Assembly (NCBI GenBank): GCA_029204225.1
Contig: CM055096.1
Coordinates: 35,958,611-36,022,610 of the forward strand
Reading direction: 5' to 3'
Origin: Diphasiastrum complanatum
Taxonomy: Eukaryota > Streptophyta > Lycopodiopsida > Lycopodiales > Lycopodiaceae
DNA length: 64,000 nt
A program made the position numbers and the translations under genes. This document shows, piece by piece, positions 47,835-58,327 of this stretch; within the stretch, counting starts at the first letter, position 1, and each line of letters opens with the position of its first letter. The notes beneath the pieces were generated by a model. That model saw nothing but the letters and a program-made list of their open reading frames with translations, ran no database searches and was not told where the DNA came from.

Positions 47835-48533
47835 CTAGGACTCTAGATATTTCGTTTGGTCGTCCAGGTTGAGCTCCTTGAGCTCTGCATCGGCACTTAG
47901 ATTCACCTTTGATGTAGAAACTGTAGGCAATGTTGGCTCCATTTGACCTCGCGTCAGCTGGTTTGTCACTATTGGATGTCCTTCGTTAAAGAAGTGAGCT
48001 TTCGCTTGGTCGCACAAGGTGAGCTCCTTGAGCTCTGCATCGGCACTTGAATTCACCTTTGATGTAGAGACTATAGGCAATGTTGGCTCCATTTGTTCCC
48101 GTGTCAGCTGGTCTGTCACTGTTGGCTGTCCTTCGTTAAATAGGTGAATGAAATTGGGAGGAATGGTTGGCTCAGGTTCATTTGTGTCGTTCTTTTCTAG
48201 TTGGTCCCCTGTCACAGCTCTGATGACACAAGGTCTCCTGCCATTATATAATAACACAAGGTTAACCCCTTTTGCCAAGAAGGCCACCACATGTTCGTTA
48301 AACCAGCTTAATCCCAAAATAGTGTCGAAGGCATCCATCTTCAAGATTGTGAACGTTAGTCGATTCTTCCAGGCTCCCAGAGAGATTGGTAAGTTGGTTG
48401 CCAATCTACAAGTGGTCATTGTACCTTTCGCGGTCTCCACACAAATAGGAGTCACATTTTCTTCACATTGGATGTCCAATTCTCCTGTCAGTTTTTCTGA
48501 CAAGTAGTTCTGTGACGCCCCCCGGTCTACCAT
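47835..48533 (-). pseudogene. gypsy retropepsin with duplicated linker
   Basis: Aspartic protease of the family B element, which would cut Gag. It begins at the catalytic region VDRGASQNYLSE, where the expected D-S/T-G is D-R-G, then CVETAKGTMTTCRLA and ILGLSWFNEH. After the fold, a 50-codon segment (FNEG.P.VT.QLTR ... ADAELKEL) is present twice in tandem, a 150-bp duplication at about 47855-48152. Relative to the copy at 56360-57142, the stretch between gag and protease with the zinc knuckle is deleted. Inactive as protease by the DRG change. Confidence 0.8.
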
Positions 48534-49627
48534 GAAGTGTTCACGCTACTCGAGGCTTGGTTGCCATTTGGAGCTGAGTCCCCCCTTGAAAAGAAGCTTG
48601 GACTCGGTCTGGATCCACTAAATACTCTTGTTGAGGTTGCGGGAGCAGCTGGTGCCAATGTGCTCTCATAATCACAAACCATTTCAGCCGCTCGAATAGT
48701 TGAATTGAAATCATGGGACATGTAGCTGTCTATCGCACGCCGGGTCCAAGATTGCATTCCAGACAATAGGTAATGAGTTTTGTCCGCCTCGGACATATCT
48801 TCAATAACCCATACACTCTGTCTGAATTTATTGAGGTACTCTCGCAATGACCCTTTCTGTTTGAGCCCCGATAATTCTGTCCTCAATCTCATGTGTGAAT
48901 CCTTCGGTATGAACTCCTCTCGTAACGCAGCTTTGAATGCGTCCCATGTTTGAAAATGCATTCCTGCCATCCGGTACCAATTCGTAGTGTAGCCCTCAAA
49001 ATATGCTAATGCCAAGTCAGTTCTTTCTTCCTCAAGAGTGTTCATCAGACGAAAGTTATGGTCCATGTGAAACAACCAATCTTCCACAACTCGAATGTCA
49101 TGCTCTCCTTTGAAAGTAGGTGGTGCTTTCACTTTGGCAGTCTTCCTTGGGCCCTCCGTGTTTCGCGCTCGTGGTTCTCTTGGTATCTGTGGAGGAGGCG
49201 CCACTACATTCCCCCTAGTTGCTTCCAACTCTTCAAACCTGGCTTTGAGCTGTGTTAGCTCGTCTCTCATTTCTCTAGCAAGGTTAAATTGAGTAAGATT
49301 CATGGCTCGCAAGGATGTTTGCCATTCTTTCCTTTCGGTTTCTCTATCCTTCTTCACCTCGCTAAGCATAGCCATCATTGCGCTTGATAAGTATTGCCGC
49401 ATCTTCACTTCAAAGAGGTCCTGTTGCGCCTCTGGCAAGGGTTTATCTCTTGGTGTAGGTTCAGAAGGGCCACCCATATCTTCTTGGAGAGGCGCCACTG
49501 TGGAGTGCATATGCTCTTTCTTTCTCGACTTGGACCTGGTGCCATCTCGATGCATGCGAGAGCTGTATTCTCGAGCTAGCTCTTCTCCGTCCGTCAATGC
49601 TCGTAACTCTTCAAGATGGTCCTCCAT
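48527..49627 (-). CDS. gypsy-type Gag, uninterrupted
   Basis: 366-codon Gag frame, starting MEDHLEELRALTDG. N-terminal charged region, a coiled coil near residues 80-140 (RDELTQLKARFEELE), then the retrotransposon gag domain: WLFHMDHNFRLMNTLEEE, ALAYFEGYTTNWYRM, WDAFKAALREEFIP, SLREYLNKFRQSVWVIEDM, HYLLSGMQSWTRRAI. The C-terminus is cut by a deletion before the zinc knuckle, so the frame ends SSSVNTSW. It would form particles, and might package the non-coding family A RNA that shares its leader. It lies downstream of the leader within the 43586-51992 element. Confidence 0.8.
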   Translation of the reverse strand: MEDHLEELRALTDGEELAREYSSRMHRDGTRSKSRKKEHMHSTVAPLQEDMGGPSEPTPRDKPLPEAQQDLFEVKMRQYLSSAMMAMLSEVKKDRETERKEWQTSLRAMNLTQFNLAREMRDELTQLKARFEELEATRGNVVAPPPQIPREPRARNTEGPRKTAKVKAPPTFKGEHDIRVVEDWLFHMDHNFRLMNTLEEERTDLALAYFEGYTTNWYRMAGMHFQTWDAFKAALREEFIPKDSHMRLRTELSGLKQKGSLREYLNKFRQSVWVIEDMSEADKTHYLLSGMQSWTRRAIDSYMSHDFNSTIRAAEMVCDYESTLAPAAPATSTRVFSGSRPSPSFFSRGDSAPNGNQASSSVNTSW

Positions 49628-49982
49628 TATAGTCAGAGGTGTACTTCCAACAGATTATCGCCTCAATCCTTTTTATATTTGAAGCTCTCCCTTCTGTCGG
49701 CCGGGCCCCATAGCTCTCTTTTCTTCTTTATTAAATCGGCTTCAATGAAAATATCCCTTCCTCAAACTTAGCACGCCCACATCACCTGAGAGCCAAGTAG
49801 GAACCAGGTCATTTGTGTCCAAGCAAGCACACAACAAATGGAACATACCAACCAAAGCAAACACAGAGGATCCCTCTCAAGCCATAAACCCCCCTGAGAC
49901 CGGACGTAGGACCTTTGCCTAGCCGCGCCCACACAAATCTATCATAGAATTAGCCCACGGGGAAACATCCATCCAACCATCC

Positions 49983-50370
49983 GTGCTTTCACCATTAAGC
50001 AGCACATTGCCTCAGTCACGCCCCACCACTTTTTGGTCGATAGCCCTTATAGCTAAATGATCGGCAGCTATCCCGCACCGGCAGCTAACCACCCGTGCTT
50101 TACACCTGAATTCGAGCAGCATCTCTGTATCAATGGTTAACTTGTACAGTTCGAATATGTCGCTCCGCACCCCACAAGGCACAGGCCGTGCTTACACCAA
50201 CCTAATGGCAGCACACTGTCTCATCTATTCTACGTGCAGACCGCGCCAGGCCCGAACCGCGAGAACTGACCGTGCTTACACCTCAAGAGCAGCACCTTGA
50301 CTCATCAAGTCCCCCGTTCTGCCGACCACCCCGACCGTGGATGTACCCGTGCTTAGACTGTGGGCAGCAC
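49983..50370 (-). other. five-hairpin leader array (minus copy)
   Basis: Five modules GTGCTGC...AAGCAC with arms GTGCT/AGCAC, from GTGCTTAGACTGTGGGCAGCAC (50349-50370, plus-strand view) to GTGCTTTCACC...AGCAGCAC (49983-50005). Same order and spacing as in 59629-60007. Confidence 0.8.
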
Positions 50371-50441
50371 CTTGCACAACAGTTGTCTTGATGAACCCCA
50401 AACAGTGGCCATTTTCGTGAGATCCGCATAGCTGACCGGCC

Positions 50442-50773
50442 CTCCTTGGCCAAGGTGCAAGTACTAATCTCTCTCAACACTTCATTGGAAACATTCGTCT
50501 TGATGTAGTGAAGGGCCATTCTTGCTCTTTTCTTGTACCTTTGGACTTCTTGAAGCACTTGAGGCTCCTCCTCAAGTCCAAGTACAATATCCATCACATC
50601 TTGGAGAATCAAAATTGAATCCATCCTCACCTTCCAAATAGAATAGTTGGAGGTGTTCAATTTCTTACCTTGCTTCTCCCCATGGAAGCCATAATCACTT
50701 TTGCAGTGCTGAAGGACATCCTGCAGATCTTGCATGCAAGATATCAAATAATCCAATGCATCTCTTTCAGAAA
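50442..50773 (-). pseudogene. captured copia gag fragment in the leader
   Basis: 332 bp between the primer site and the hairpin array that the A leader at 59551 lacks (there CGACTG runs straight into GCCGGTCAGC). On the minus strand it encodes copia gag N-terminal sequence (LNTSNYSIWKVRMDSIL, VMDIVLGLEEEPQVLQ, MALHYIKTNVSNEVL). It is part of an open frame from ATG 50807, inside the LTR, to 50283. It has no target duplication, which argues for template switching rather than insertion. Confidence 0.8.
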
Positions 50774-50793
50774 CAGTCGGCTCTGATACCACA

Positions 50794-51992
50794 TGTAGCG
50801 CAGGCATCCCAAAGGGAGCCGGGGACCACGACTTAGCTTCCCAACCTTCAACTCTTGCCGTCTAAACCCACTTGACATACAAGCAGCCAATTCGCCAACA
50901 ATGATCAGACTTAACTAATTGGAAGTTCAGAAACCAACATTGAGATCCATCCTGGCGCCATGCCAGATCGGGGGTCCCGATGTGGGTGACTTCACTCCAA
51001 GCAAGCCGCCCGACATACATCAAACTTAACCAACTTGAAGCTTCATTACAAACGAGTAACATCCATTCCAAGCAAGTGGTCTGACTTACATCAGACTTAA
51101 CCAACTGAAAGCTTCGTCACGAGCGCTGGAAGCCAACTTGGCGCCATGCCAGACTGGACAGCCATAAACAGGTAACTTCCACTCAAGCAAGCCATCCAAC
51201 TCAGCCAACAGGTTAGAGCCCGTTCCCCAAGAGCTTAACCCATTCACGTTCATGCAAGGAACACTCAGAACCACAAGTCGTGACAGATATGGAGACAATT
51301 AGTTCCTGGACCAAATGGTCCCGACAACATACCGCTGGCGCCACAGATCGAATGGTCCCACCGGCATACCGGTGGCGTCCCGGGATACGATCCTCAGCTG
51401 TGTGCCAAATTAAAAAGTTTGGAGTGGCCTTACAACTGGCACTTTTACCGAACACTGAAATCCAAAAGGTAATCAGAGTCAGTTTGAGAAAAATCCCACT
51501 TTATTGATAAATCTGAGAATGTTACATTTCAAGAGTGTGACCGACCCTAGTCTCCGGGGCGCTGGCATGCCAAGGCGAGTGCCAGGACAACATTCCAGCA
51601 AGGGAGGTTGAGACTTGGTTGGAGCTCGCCCTGAGTCGCAACTCGCACTCCCCTATAGTATTCGTGGGATTCACCACCTCCCCTCATACCAAGTACTCTA
51701 CCCAGGCTGGTAAAGCACATTTTTTCTCTCTAGAAAGTTATTTTCTCTCTCTAGAATTTATTGATCCCTTGGCTTCCTTTAATCATGCCTAGTTCTTGTG
51801 AGGTGATTGCACATCGATCTGAGCTCTCTGGACTTTGCTAGATCTGATCCAAGATTTCAGCCATAGGAACTTAGCGCCGGCTGGATTCTGGTCACAGTGG
51901 TGCCAGGAGTGGCGCCGGCGCCGGTGGCGCTGGGAGTGGCAGGGGCGTTGCTGGCGCCGGTAGTAAAGCTTTGTAAAGGTAATTTTACAACA
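50794..51992 (-). repeat. family A LTR, 5' copy
   Basis: 1199 bp, very similar to 43586-44781, adjacent to the primer site and followed by TSD ttaag. Confidence 0.9.
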
Positions 51993-51997
51993 TTAAG

Positions 51998-52582
51998 AGG
52001 GAGTACACAAGCCCCCAAGGACACCACAACAAAATGGAGTGGCCGAGAGGAAGAATAGAACTTTATGTGGAGGTGCAAAAATTATGAGGTTAGGTGCTAA
52101 TCTTTCTAAATCCTTTTGGGATCGATCTTTGTTGCATGCTAATTTACTATGCAATAGATGTCCAAGTGTGGTATTGGATGGAAAAACTCTTTTTGAATTA
52201 TTGTTTGGTAGGAGGCCGAGTATCAAGTTTTTGAAAACTTTTGGTTGTATTTGCTATATCAACATCACTCTTGATTATATAACCAAGAGGGATCCTTATT
52301 CAAAGAAAGGTGTCTTTGTTGGCTATAGTGAGATGTCATTTTTTATGAAGGAAACTTTCCAAAAGTTTCTTCAAGTGGTGGTGTGGACATTGGATCTAAC
52401 ATCTTGATGTTAATGATGTGATTGATGGTACTTTGGGTGTTGATGGTGAAGGACCTACTTCAAGTCAAAATCCAAGGCAGACATCAAGAGAAAGACAACA
52501 ACCATTGAGACTGACATATGATGAAAAAGGTAAGCAAGTTGTTGGTGGAACAAATTATGCTTTCCTAACCTATCTTGATGAA
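51998..52582 (+). pseudogene. copia integrase continuation and RT linker
   Basis: Resumes the integrase cut at 43585 (NGVAERKNRTL; FGRRPSIKFLKTFGCICY; KKGVFVGYSE), then a degraded linker (to 52580) where a second family A element is inserted. Confidence 0.85.
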
Positions 52583-54441
52583 TGTAGCGCAGGCATCCCA
52601 AAGGGAGCCGGGAATCACGACTTAACTTCCCAGCCTTCAACTCTTGCCATCCAAACCCACTTGAAATACAAGCAGCCAAATCGCCAACAATGATCAGACT
52701 TAACCAACTTGAAGTTCCGAAAACCAACATTGAGATCCAACTTGGCGCCATGCCAGATCGGGGGTCCCGATGTGGGTGACTTCCCTCCAAGCAAGCCGCC
52801 CGACATACATCAACCTTAACCAACTCGAAGCTTCGTTACAAACGAGTAACATCCATTCTAAGCTAGCGGTCTGACTTACATCAGACTTAACCAACTGAAA
52901 GCTTCGTCACGAGCTGGAAGCCAACCTGGCGCCACACCAAACTCGACAGCCATAAACAGGTAACTTCCACCCAAGAAAGCCATCCAACTCAGCCGACAGG
53001 TTAGAGCCCGTTCCCCAAGAGCTTAACCCATTCATGTTCATGCAAGGAACACTCAGAACCACAAGCCGCGACAGATATGGAGACAACCAGTTCCTGGACC
53101 AAATGTTCCCGACAGCATACCGCTGGCGCCACGGACCGAATGGTCCCGAAGGCATACCGCTAGCGTCCCGGGATACGACCCTCAGGTATGTGCCAACTTA
53201 AAAATTTTGAAGCGGCCTTACAACTGGCGCTTTTACCGAACACTGAAACCCAGAAGGTAATCAGAGTCACTTTGAGAAAAATCCCACTTTATTGATAAAT
53301 CTGAGAAGGTTACATTTCAAGTGTGTGACCGACCTAGTCTCCAGGGCGCTATCATGCCAAGGCGAGAGCCATGACAACATTCCAACAAGGGAGGCTGAGA
53401 CTTGGTTGGAGCTCGCCCTGAGTCGCAACCCGCACTCCCCTATAGTATTGGTGGGATTCGGCACCCCCCTCATACCAAGCACTCTACCCAAGCTGGTAAA
53501 GCACATTTTTCTCTCTCTAGGATTTTCTCTTTCTAGAAAGTCATTTTCTCTCTCTAGATTTTATTGATCCCCAGGCTTCCTTTAATCATGCCTAGATCGT
53601 GTGAGGTGATTGCACATCGATTTGAGCTCCCTGGACTTCGCTAGAACCGATCAAAGATTTTCAGCCATAAGAACTTGGCATCGGCTGAATTCTGGTCACA
53701 GTGGCGCTAGGAATGGTGCCGGCGCCGTTGGCGCCGGTTGCAACAGGGACACTGCTGGCACCGGGGACAATGCTGGCGCCAGTGGCGCCAGAAGTAAAGC
53801 TTATGAAAATAGCTTTACAACATCCACCCCACCTTTATAAAATCTGATGTCCTCATCAGATGTCAGATTAAAGTAAAGGTGTCCCCCAATTAAAATAATT
53901 ATACATTTGAGCTACTTGGCACAGTACTCAATTTACTGGCCACTTTTTATTAACATTGAAGCTGGCACACCACAAGTTGGAGGCTCAGCTCTTTGTACTG
54001 AAAAATTACGTAACTTGAAAATATCTCTTTGTCTAGGAAAAGCGTGGATTTGATATCGCTTTCGTAAAACCCAAGAACCTTATTAACTGGTGACAGAGGC
54101 CTTTCCTTGAAATGTTTGCCCCTGTCACTTATGACTTTTGACTTTGGAACCCCCTTTGTGTTGAGCTCCCTGAGCTCCAGATTTGATTAGTTCCGCACAG
54201 GTATCAAGGCTCCCTGAGCCAAAGGATTTATCGTTTTGATTGCCCACTTTATGGTCCACTCCGTGCCTTGTTGCTTCTGCACCTTGATTTCTCTCCTTGT
54301 CCCAACCTGATCTTGATACTTTTCCATCTTGGCTCTTTAAGGTAGGCAAAGATTGAGTACTCCGCAATGCACCTCTCACTTAGCTTGAAGTAGCTCTTTG
54401 AATCAGCCCAAATGTAACCATTGACCTCATGGAAAGCCAAA
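52583..54441 (-). mobile_element. truncated family A element
   Basis: LTR 52583-53822 (1240 bp) plus 53823 to about 54441 of family A interior. The 5' half is missing; sequence switches to a plus-strand gypsy fragment after AGCCAAAGGG. The left flank atgaa would be the TSD, but its partner is lost. Confidence 0.8.
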
Positions 54442-55456
54442 GGGTTGATATTGCCTATGCATTGGGATTGACAAATATTAAACCTACACAACAAAAAACC
54501 AAGTTGGCTAATTCGACAAGGAGAAAGCTTGTTGGAGAATTAAAAGAAGTCACAATGTATTTTCAAGATAAGCCATTCATTATGAATTTTATTGTAATTT
54601 GGCCGGTCGAACTTGTCAATTATTCATTTCTTATTGGTCGACCCTGGCTTTACCAAGCTAATGCCGTAGTTCATTGGGAAACAAAGGAACTACGTTTATG
54701 TATTGGCGAACATGATGAAAATGAAAAGCTGCGTGAACATGTTATTACATGGCAGTGAGACCATAATGAAGGCGAAAAAGCATTATAGAATACTCGTTTT
54801 ACCTCGGAGCAATCGTCCTATACTTTGAATATCTTTTTGGAGGAAGATATTGTGACCAACTTTCTGGATTGTTATGAAATTGAAGAAACAAACTTAACTG
54901 ACGATGAAGATCAAGCTCAGTCTTCACAAAGAAAAAAGGCTATTCATCGAATAACATGACAATAGGTATGATCAACCCAAATGATACATTATTTATCGAA
55001 TTTGTCATTATAGGAGTTCTGAAATCTAAACCAACCCTTTGTAAAGATGTTTCTTATTTTTTGGGGGATGTTGTCTCAGGTATCGAGGTCAAGCCCAAAG
55101 CAGACAACGTAGTCATCTCTAGATGGAAGCTGAAGAATCAACTCAAGCAAGCCAACATCACCAATGAGAAGGAAGACACTATTGCAAGTGATGGATAGAG
55201 ATCAAAATGCATATATTTGAAATCTACGTGATGTAGATGAAAATAAATAAGTTCTAGAAATAAACTTTTAAAAATTTGAAGTTTGTCGCCCGGCAGGATG
55301 GGAGAATGCTATTGGTAGACAGTGTTTGCCCCTAGCATGTGAATCTGCCCAACGACAATGTCTCTAGTTAAATATTTAACCACAATGGTTAGTATGTTGG
55401 TAAATTTCAAACTGCACAGGTTTACCAACAGTAAGTTATCACATGCTTTGGAATCG
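54442..55456 (+). pseudogene. gypsy protease fragment
   Basis: The frame to 54758 reads STRRKLVGELKEVTM, FIMNFIVIWPVELVNYSFL and IGRPWLYQANAV, matching the C-terminal part of a Ty3/gypsy aspartic protease. It is followed by an acidic linker with stops and another open piece, 54956-55198. RT is not reached. The final 150 bp before 55457 is unclassified. Confidence 0.65.
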
Positions 55457-56374
55457 TGGTGCGCCGGCACCTAGGACTTGAGCGGTTTCTCCAACACGCG
55501 CTTAAGTCAAACATTCATCCATCATGCACTTATGTAAAAGCCCACTTAGAAAATGGAACAAGCTTATCCATTCAGACTTAAGAAAACTGGAATCCCAACC
55601 AACCCGAAAGCCAACTCAGAATCCATCCCAAAAGGTAACCAAAGGCAAATACAAGCCACACATGAAACCCAAGGCATAGTGGTCGCCAAACTGACCAAAT
55701 GGCATAGCGGCGAGCCACACGTCGGTGACGTGGACCCTTAGGCGCCGGCGACGCAAAAAGGTTGTAGTAAGGGTCCTTCCAATTAGACCAGTCCCGTTGG
55801 CGAAACCAAAATGGTAATCATCCCCAAGGATCAACTTTTTTAAATTTGGAAGAAATTACATTCATACATAGACTGACTGGTCTCGGGGCCACCAACACGT
55901 GCTGGTAGAGGGAGCTGAGACCTGGCGATTGGATTCCTGGTGCTGGTTGAGCTGCCCAAATTTCTGTCTGCCGCCAGACTCCCCCTATAGTTCTGGTGTG
56001 ATTCGGCGTGCCCCCTCTGTCCTGGAATGTAGTACTTTCTGGTAAAGCACGCTTTTCTAGACTTAGTTTTTATTTTGCTGATTAAGCCTGGCAAGCATGG
56101 CTAAATCAGTCTGGCTCCCGGACATGGGTCCCGGGAGCCGTCCCAATGGCGGAATTAACTTGGTTCCTGACTAGGCCATGAATCAAGCTCCAAAGCTAGC
56201 TCATGACTTGTGACTACTTGACTAGCTAACCACAGGTGGGAGGTTCAGTCCTTGACAAGCCTTGCAAAATCAGTCTAGCTCCCGGACATGGGTCCCAGGA
56301 GCCGTCCCGGCGGCAAAATCAACTTGGTTCCTGACTAGGCCATGACTTGAGCTCCAGAGCTAGCTCATGACTTG
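55457..56374 (-). repeat. family B LTR with internal duplication
   Basis: Matches 46573-47469, but positions about 56107-56210 are repeated at about 56271-56374 (period 164 bp). It ends inside the LTR and joins protease sequence directly, so its polypurine tract and last part are deleted. Confidence 0.75.
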
Positions 56375-57142
56375 CTTCAAGGCTGTGAATGTTAATCGAT
56401 TTTTCCAAGTCCCCAGCGAGATTGGAAAACTGGCTGCCAATCTACAAGTTGTCATTGTGCCTTTGGCGGTCTCCACACAGATAGGGGTCGCATTTTCCTC
56501 ACATTGAATGCCCAATTCCTCTGCCAAACTTTCTGACAAGTAGTTATGTGATGCTCCCAGATCTACCATGAAGTGAATGATCTTGCCTTGGATGTAGCCT
56601 TTGAGGTACAACAACTTTGATCCTTTTGTAGGAGTCGCCATAAGATCTTCCCGATAAGCCACAAGTGCCCCTATCTGTTGTAGGGCATTCAGATTGGACT
56701 CCGTCAAATCCACTTCTGGTTCTTTTTTGTCGTCTTGTTCACAGTCCACTTGATCAGATGCCTCTCTTTCCATCTTATCAAACACTTCGTTTGCCGCCAT
56801 GATTTGTTTATTCAATGGTTTGGGGAATGACCTCCAAGAGTGACCTTGCTGTTGACAATCAAAGCAGTGTAGGGAAATGCCCACTGTTGGTGAGCTATTG
56901 CTATGACTAGCTAAAGGACCAAAGTTGCTCCTTCTCTGGAAGGTATTCCCTCCGCTGTTGCCTTGGTTGCCAAACCTTGTTCTTACTGGGAATATGTTCA
57001 CGCTGCTTGAGGCTTGCTTACCATTTGAAGTTGAGTTCCCCAGGCTTGGGAAGAAGCTTGGACTCAGTTTGGATCCGCTGACTACCTTTGTTGTCATTGA
57101 GAGAGCAGTTGGTGCCAGCATGATCTCATAATCACAAACCAT
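56375..57142 (-). pseudogene. family B gag C-terminus, zinc knuckle and protease
   Basis: Minus frame from 57142: end of the gag domain (VCDYEIML), a Ser-rich linker, a knuckle-like CFDCQQQGHSWRSF in which the last Cys is lost, then DKMEREA..., a protease approach segment (KLLYLKGYIQGKIIHFM) and the protease site VDLGASHNYLSE, where DSG is DLG. It is truncated after LTFTALK by the junction to the LTR. This copy shows what the 47835-49627 copy lost between gag and protease. Confidence 0.8.
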
Positions 57143-58200
57143 TTAAGCCGCCCGAATAGTTGAGTTGAAGTCGTTGGGCATGTAGTTGTATATTGCTCGT
57201 CGGGTCCATGTCTGCATTCCAGACAAGAGGTAGTGGGTCTTGTCAGCTTCCGACATATCTTCAATTACCCATATGCTCTGCCTGAATTTGTTCAGGTACT
57301 CTTGCAGCGAACCTTTTTGCTTGAGTCCTGATAATTCTACCCTCAATCTCATGTGTGAATCTTTGGGTATGAACTCCTTCGTAGCGCATTTTTGAATGCA
57401 TCCCATGTCCGAAACTGCATCCCTGCCACTCAGTACCAGTTTGTTGTGTAACCCTCAAAATATGCTAATGCCAAGTCTGCTCTCTCTTCTTCAGGGGTAT
57501 TCATCAAGAGGAAGTAATGGTCCATGTGAAACAACCAATCCTCCACAACTCGAACGTCACGCTCCCCTTTGAAAGTAGGCTACGCTTTTACTTTAGCAGT
57601 CTTCCTTGGGCCTTCTGCGTTTCGCGTCGGAGTATCCCTTGGTCTGAGTGGAGGGGGCACCCCTGCATTCCCTCTTGTGGTCTCCAACTCTTCAAACCTG
57701 GCCTTGAGTTGTGTTAGCCCATCTCTCATTTCTCTAGCGAGGTCAAATTGACTGTGGTTCATGGCTCGCATGGATGCTTGCCATTCTTTCCTTTCTATTT
57801 CTCTGTCCTTGTTTACCTCACTAAGCATAGCCACCATTGCGCTGGATAAATATTGGCACATCTTCACATCAAAGAGGTCTTGGTGTGCCTCTGGCATGAG
57901 TTCATCTCTTAGTGTCGGTTCAGAAGGGGTGCCAATTTCTTCTTAAGGAGGTGCCACTGGGGTGTGCATATGCTCTTTCTTTTTCGATTTGGGTCTGGCG
58001 CCATCTTGGTGCACGCGGAAGCCATATTCTCGGCCTTGCTCTTCTCCGTCCATTAATGCTCGTGATTCATCAAGATGGTCATCCATCCTGGTAAGAGGTG
58101 CACTTCCACTAGTCTGTTTTCCTTCTCTTTTTGGAAGCTCTCCCCTTTGCACACTGGGCCCCACAGCTCTTTTTCCTTCTTTATTAAGTCAGCTTCAATA
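57143..58200 (-). pseudogene. family B gag, frameshifted
   Basis: Same gag as 48527-49627, broken by shifts: N-terminus at 58094-57943 (MDDHLDESRALMDGEE), coiled coil 57897-57580 (MPEAHQDLFDVKM ... RDGLTQLKARFEELE), then the gag domain 57406-57143 (SLQEYLNKFRQSIWVIEDM). A stop or shift separates each part. Confidence 0.8.
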
Positions 58201-58327
58201 CAAAAGTATCTCCTCCTCAAATGAGCACGATCAAATCACCTGAGAGCCAAGTAGGAATCAAGGGTTATTCAGGTCTGGACAAGCACACAACAAACAAACA
58301 TAGCAACCAAAACAAACACAGAGGATC

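Larger units (their letters stand above)
43586..51992 (-). mobile_element. chimeric family A/B LTR retrotransposon
   Basis: Flanked by TSD ttaag (43581-43585 and 51993-51997) within copia integrase. Family A LTRs at 43586-44781 (3') and 50794-51992 (5'). Interior, in minus order: primer site (complement of TGGTATCAGAGCC, 50779-50791), a captured copia gag segment, the five-hairpin leader, gag, protease, a family B LTR (46573-47469) with its own polypurine tract, then family A interior (46572-44782) to the A polypurine tract. No B 5' LTR is present, so A and B leaders appear to have recombined. No RT or integrase. Confidence 0.85.
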
